DNA from: CAZJYI01 sp964550025
GTDB taxonomy: Bacteria > Verrucomicrobiota > Kiritimatiellia > UBA8416 > CAYOBW01
Length of the DNA stretch: 23,676 nt
Reading direction: 5' to 3'
NCBI GenBank assembly: GCA_964550025.1
Contig: CAZJYI010000162.1
Location: forward strand, 1 to 23,676
This document shows positions 23,603 to 23,676 of the stretch, piece by piece. The stretch's first letter is position 1. Every line of letters begins with the position of its first letter. The position numbers were made by a program, and so were the translations under genes. The notes beneath the pieces were generated by a model that saw only the letters and a list, made by a program, of their open reading frames with translations, was not told the origin of the DNA and made no database searches.

Positions 23603-23676
23603 TCAGCCCCGCCCGACGATGCGGATGGGGACGGCTATCTTGCCGGCGGAAGGATGGTCGGTCTCGAACGCGACAT
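23603..23676 (-). CDS. 3' end of a gene cut by the window edge, possibly DUF1573-type
   Basis: On the minus strand an open frame enters from the window edge and ends at a TGA at 23603-23605. It encodes VAFETDHPSAGKIAVPIR followed by IVGRG. The ET(D)HP...(I)xVPI(R) pattern resembles the C-terminal strand region of DUF1573/ASH-like Ig domains, where TDHP...IPV is common in PVC and Bacteroidota exported proteins. Only 23 residues are visible, so the family call is tentative. Codon use agrees with a real gene. Confidence 0.5.
   Translation of the reverse strand, partial: VAFETDHPSAGKIAVPIRIVGRG

Overview
The window (about 62% G+C by eye) comes from a Gram-negative-type bacterium, most likely of the PVC superphylum (Verrucomicrobiota or Kiritimatiellota). 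This is inference. It rests on an ECF-like sigma factor translationally coupled to a large TPR-containing Ser/Thr kinase of planctomycete/verrucomicrobial type, a large secreted protein with PPC (pre-peptidase C-terminal) domains, a secreted hydrolase with the C-terminal 'SSTNLVDW...FFRQV' tail common in that group, LPS-export permease and beta-barrel-like proteins, and Deg9-like proteases. No transposase, integrase, phage gene or CRISPR array is visible.

Layout. (1) 314-4373, minus strand: a tight four-gene run of an alpha-CTD-like/sigma-region-4 fusion protein, an LptF/LptG permease, a PilT/PilU-type ATPase and an SDR oxidoreductase, behind a good promoter (TTGACA, 18-bp spacer, TAAGGT) and followed by a large imperfect palindrome. 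(2) 4524-4600: tRNA-Val(UAC) with encoded CCA. (3) 4932-10082, minus strand: three exported proteins, namely a PPC-domain protein, a tandem-duplicated alpha/beta hydrolase and a small Gly-rich protein. (4) 10306-13618, plus strand: sigma factor plus membrane-anchored kinase. (5) 13944-16145, minus strand: a beta-barrel-like protein and a membrane-anchored helical-repeat protein, divergent from an unrecognised 229-aa protein at 16455-17144. (6) 17323-22420, minus strand: a compact four-gene run encoding a Deg9-like serine protease with intact triad, a paralog that has lost all three triad residues, a membrane-anchored SH3-like/coiled-coil protein, and a divergent DUF1343 (NamZ-like) protein. 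(7) 22575-22706: a 43-aa basic protein behind a near-consensus promoter. Its stop codon overlaps that of a convergent beta-barrel-like protein. (8) The window edge cuts the 3' end of a probable DUF1573-type gene.

The best candidate for an undescribed system is region 6. Junctions of -4, +1 and +4 nt imply one transcript, and all four products plausibly act at the envelope: an active protease, a catalytically dead partner, a membrane adaptor and a peptidoglycan-hydrolase-like protein. The sigma-4/alpha-CTD fusion that opens region 1 is the second most interesting item. Three sequence-unrelated long palindromes each lie 23-63 nt beyond a minus-strand stop codon, two of them built from short tandem units.
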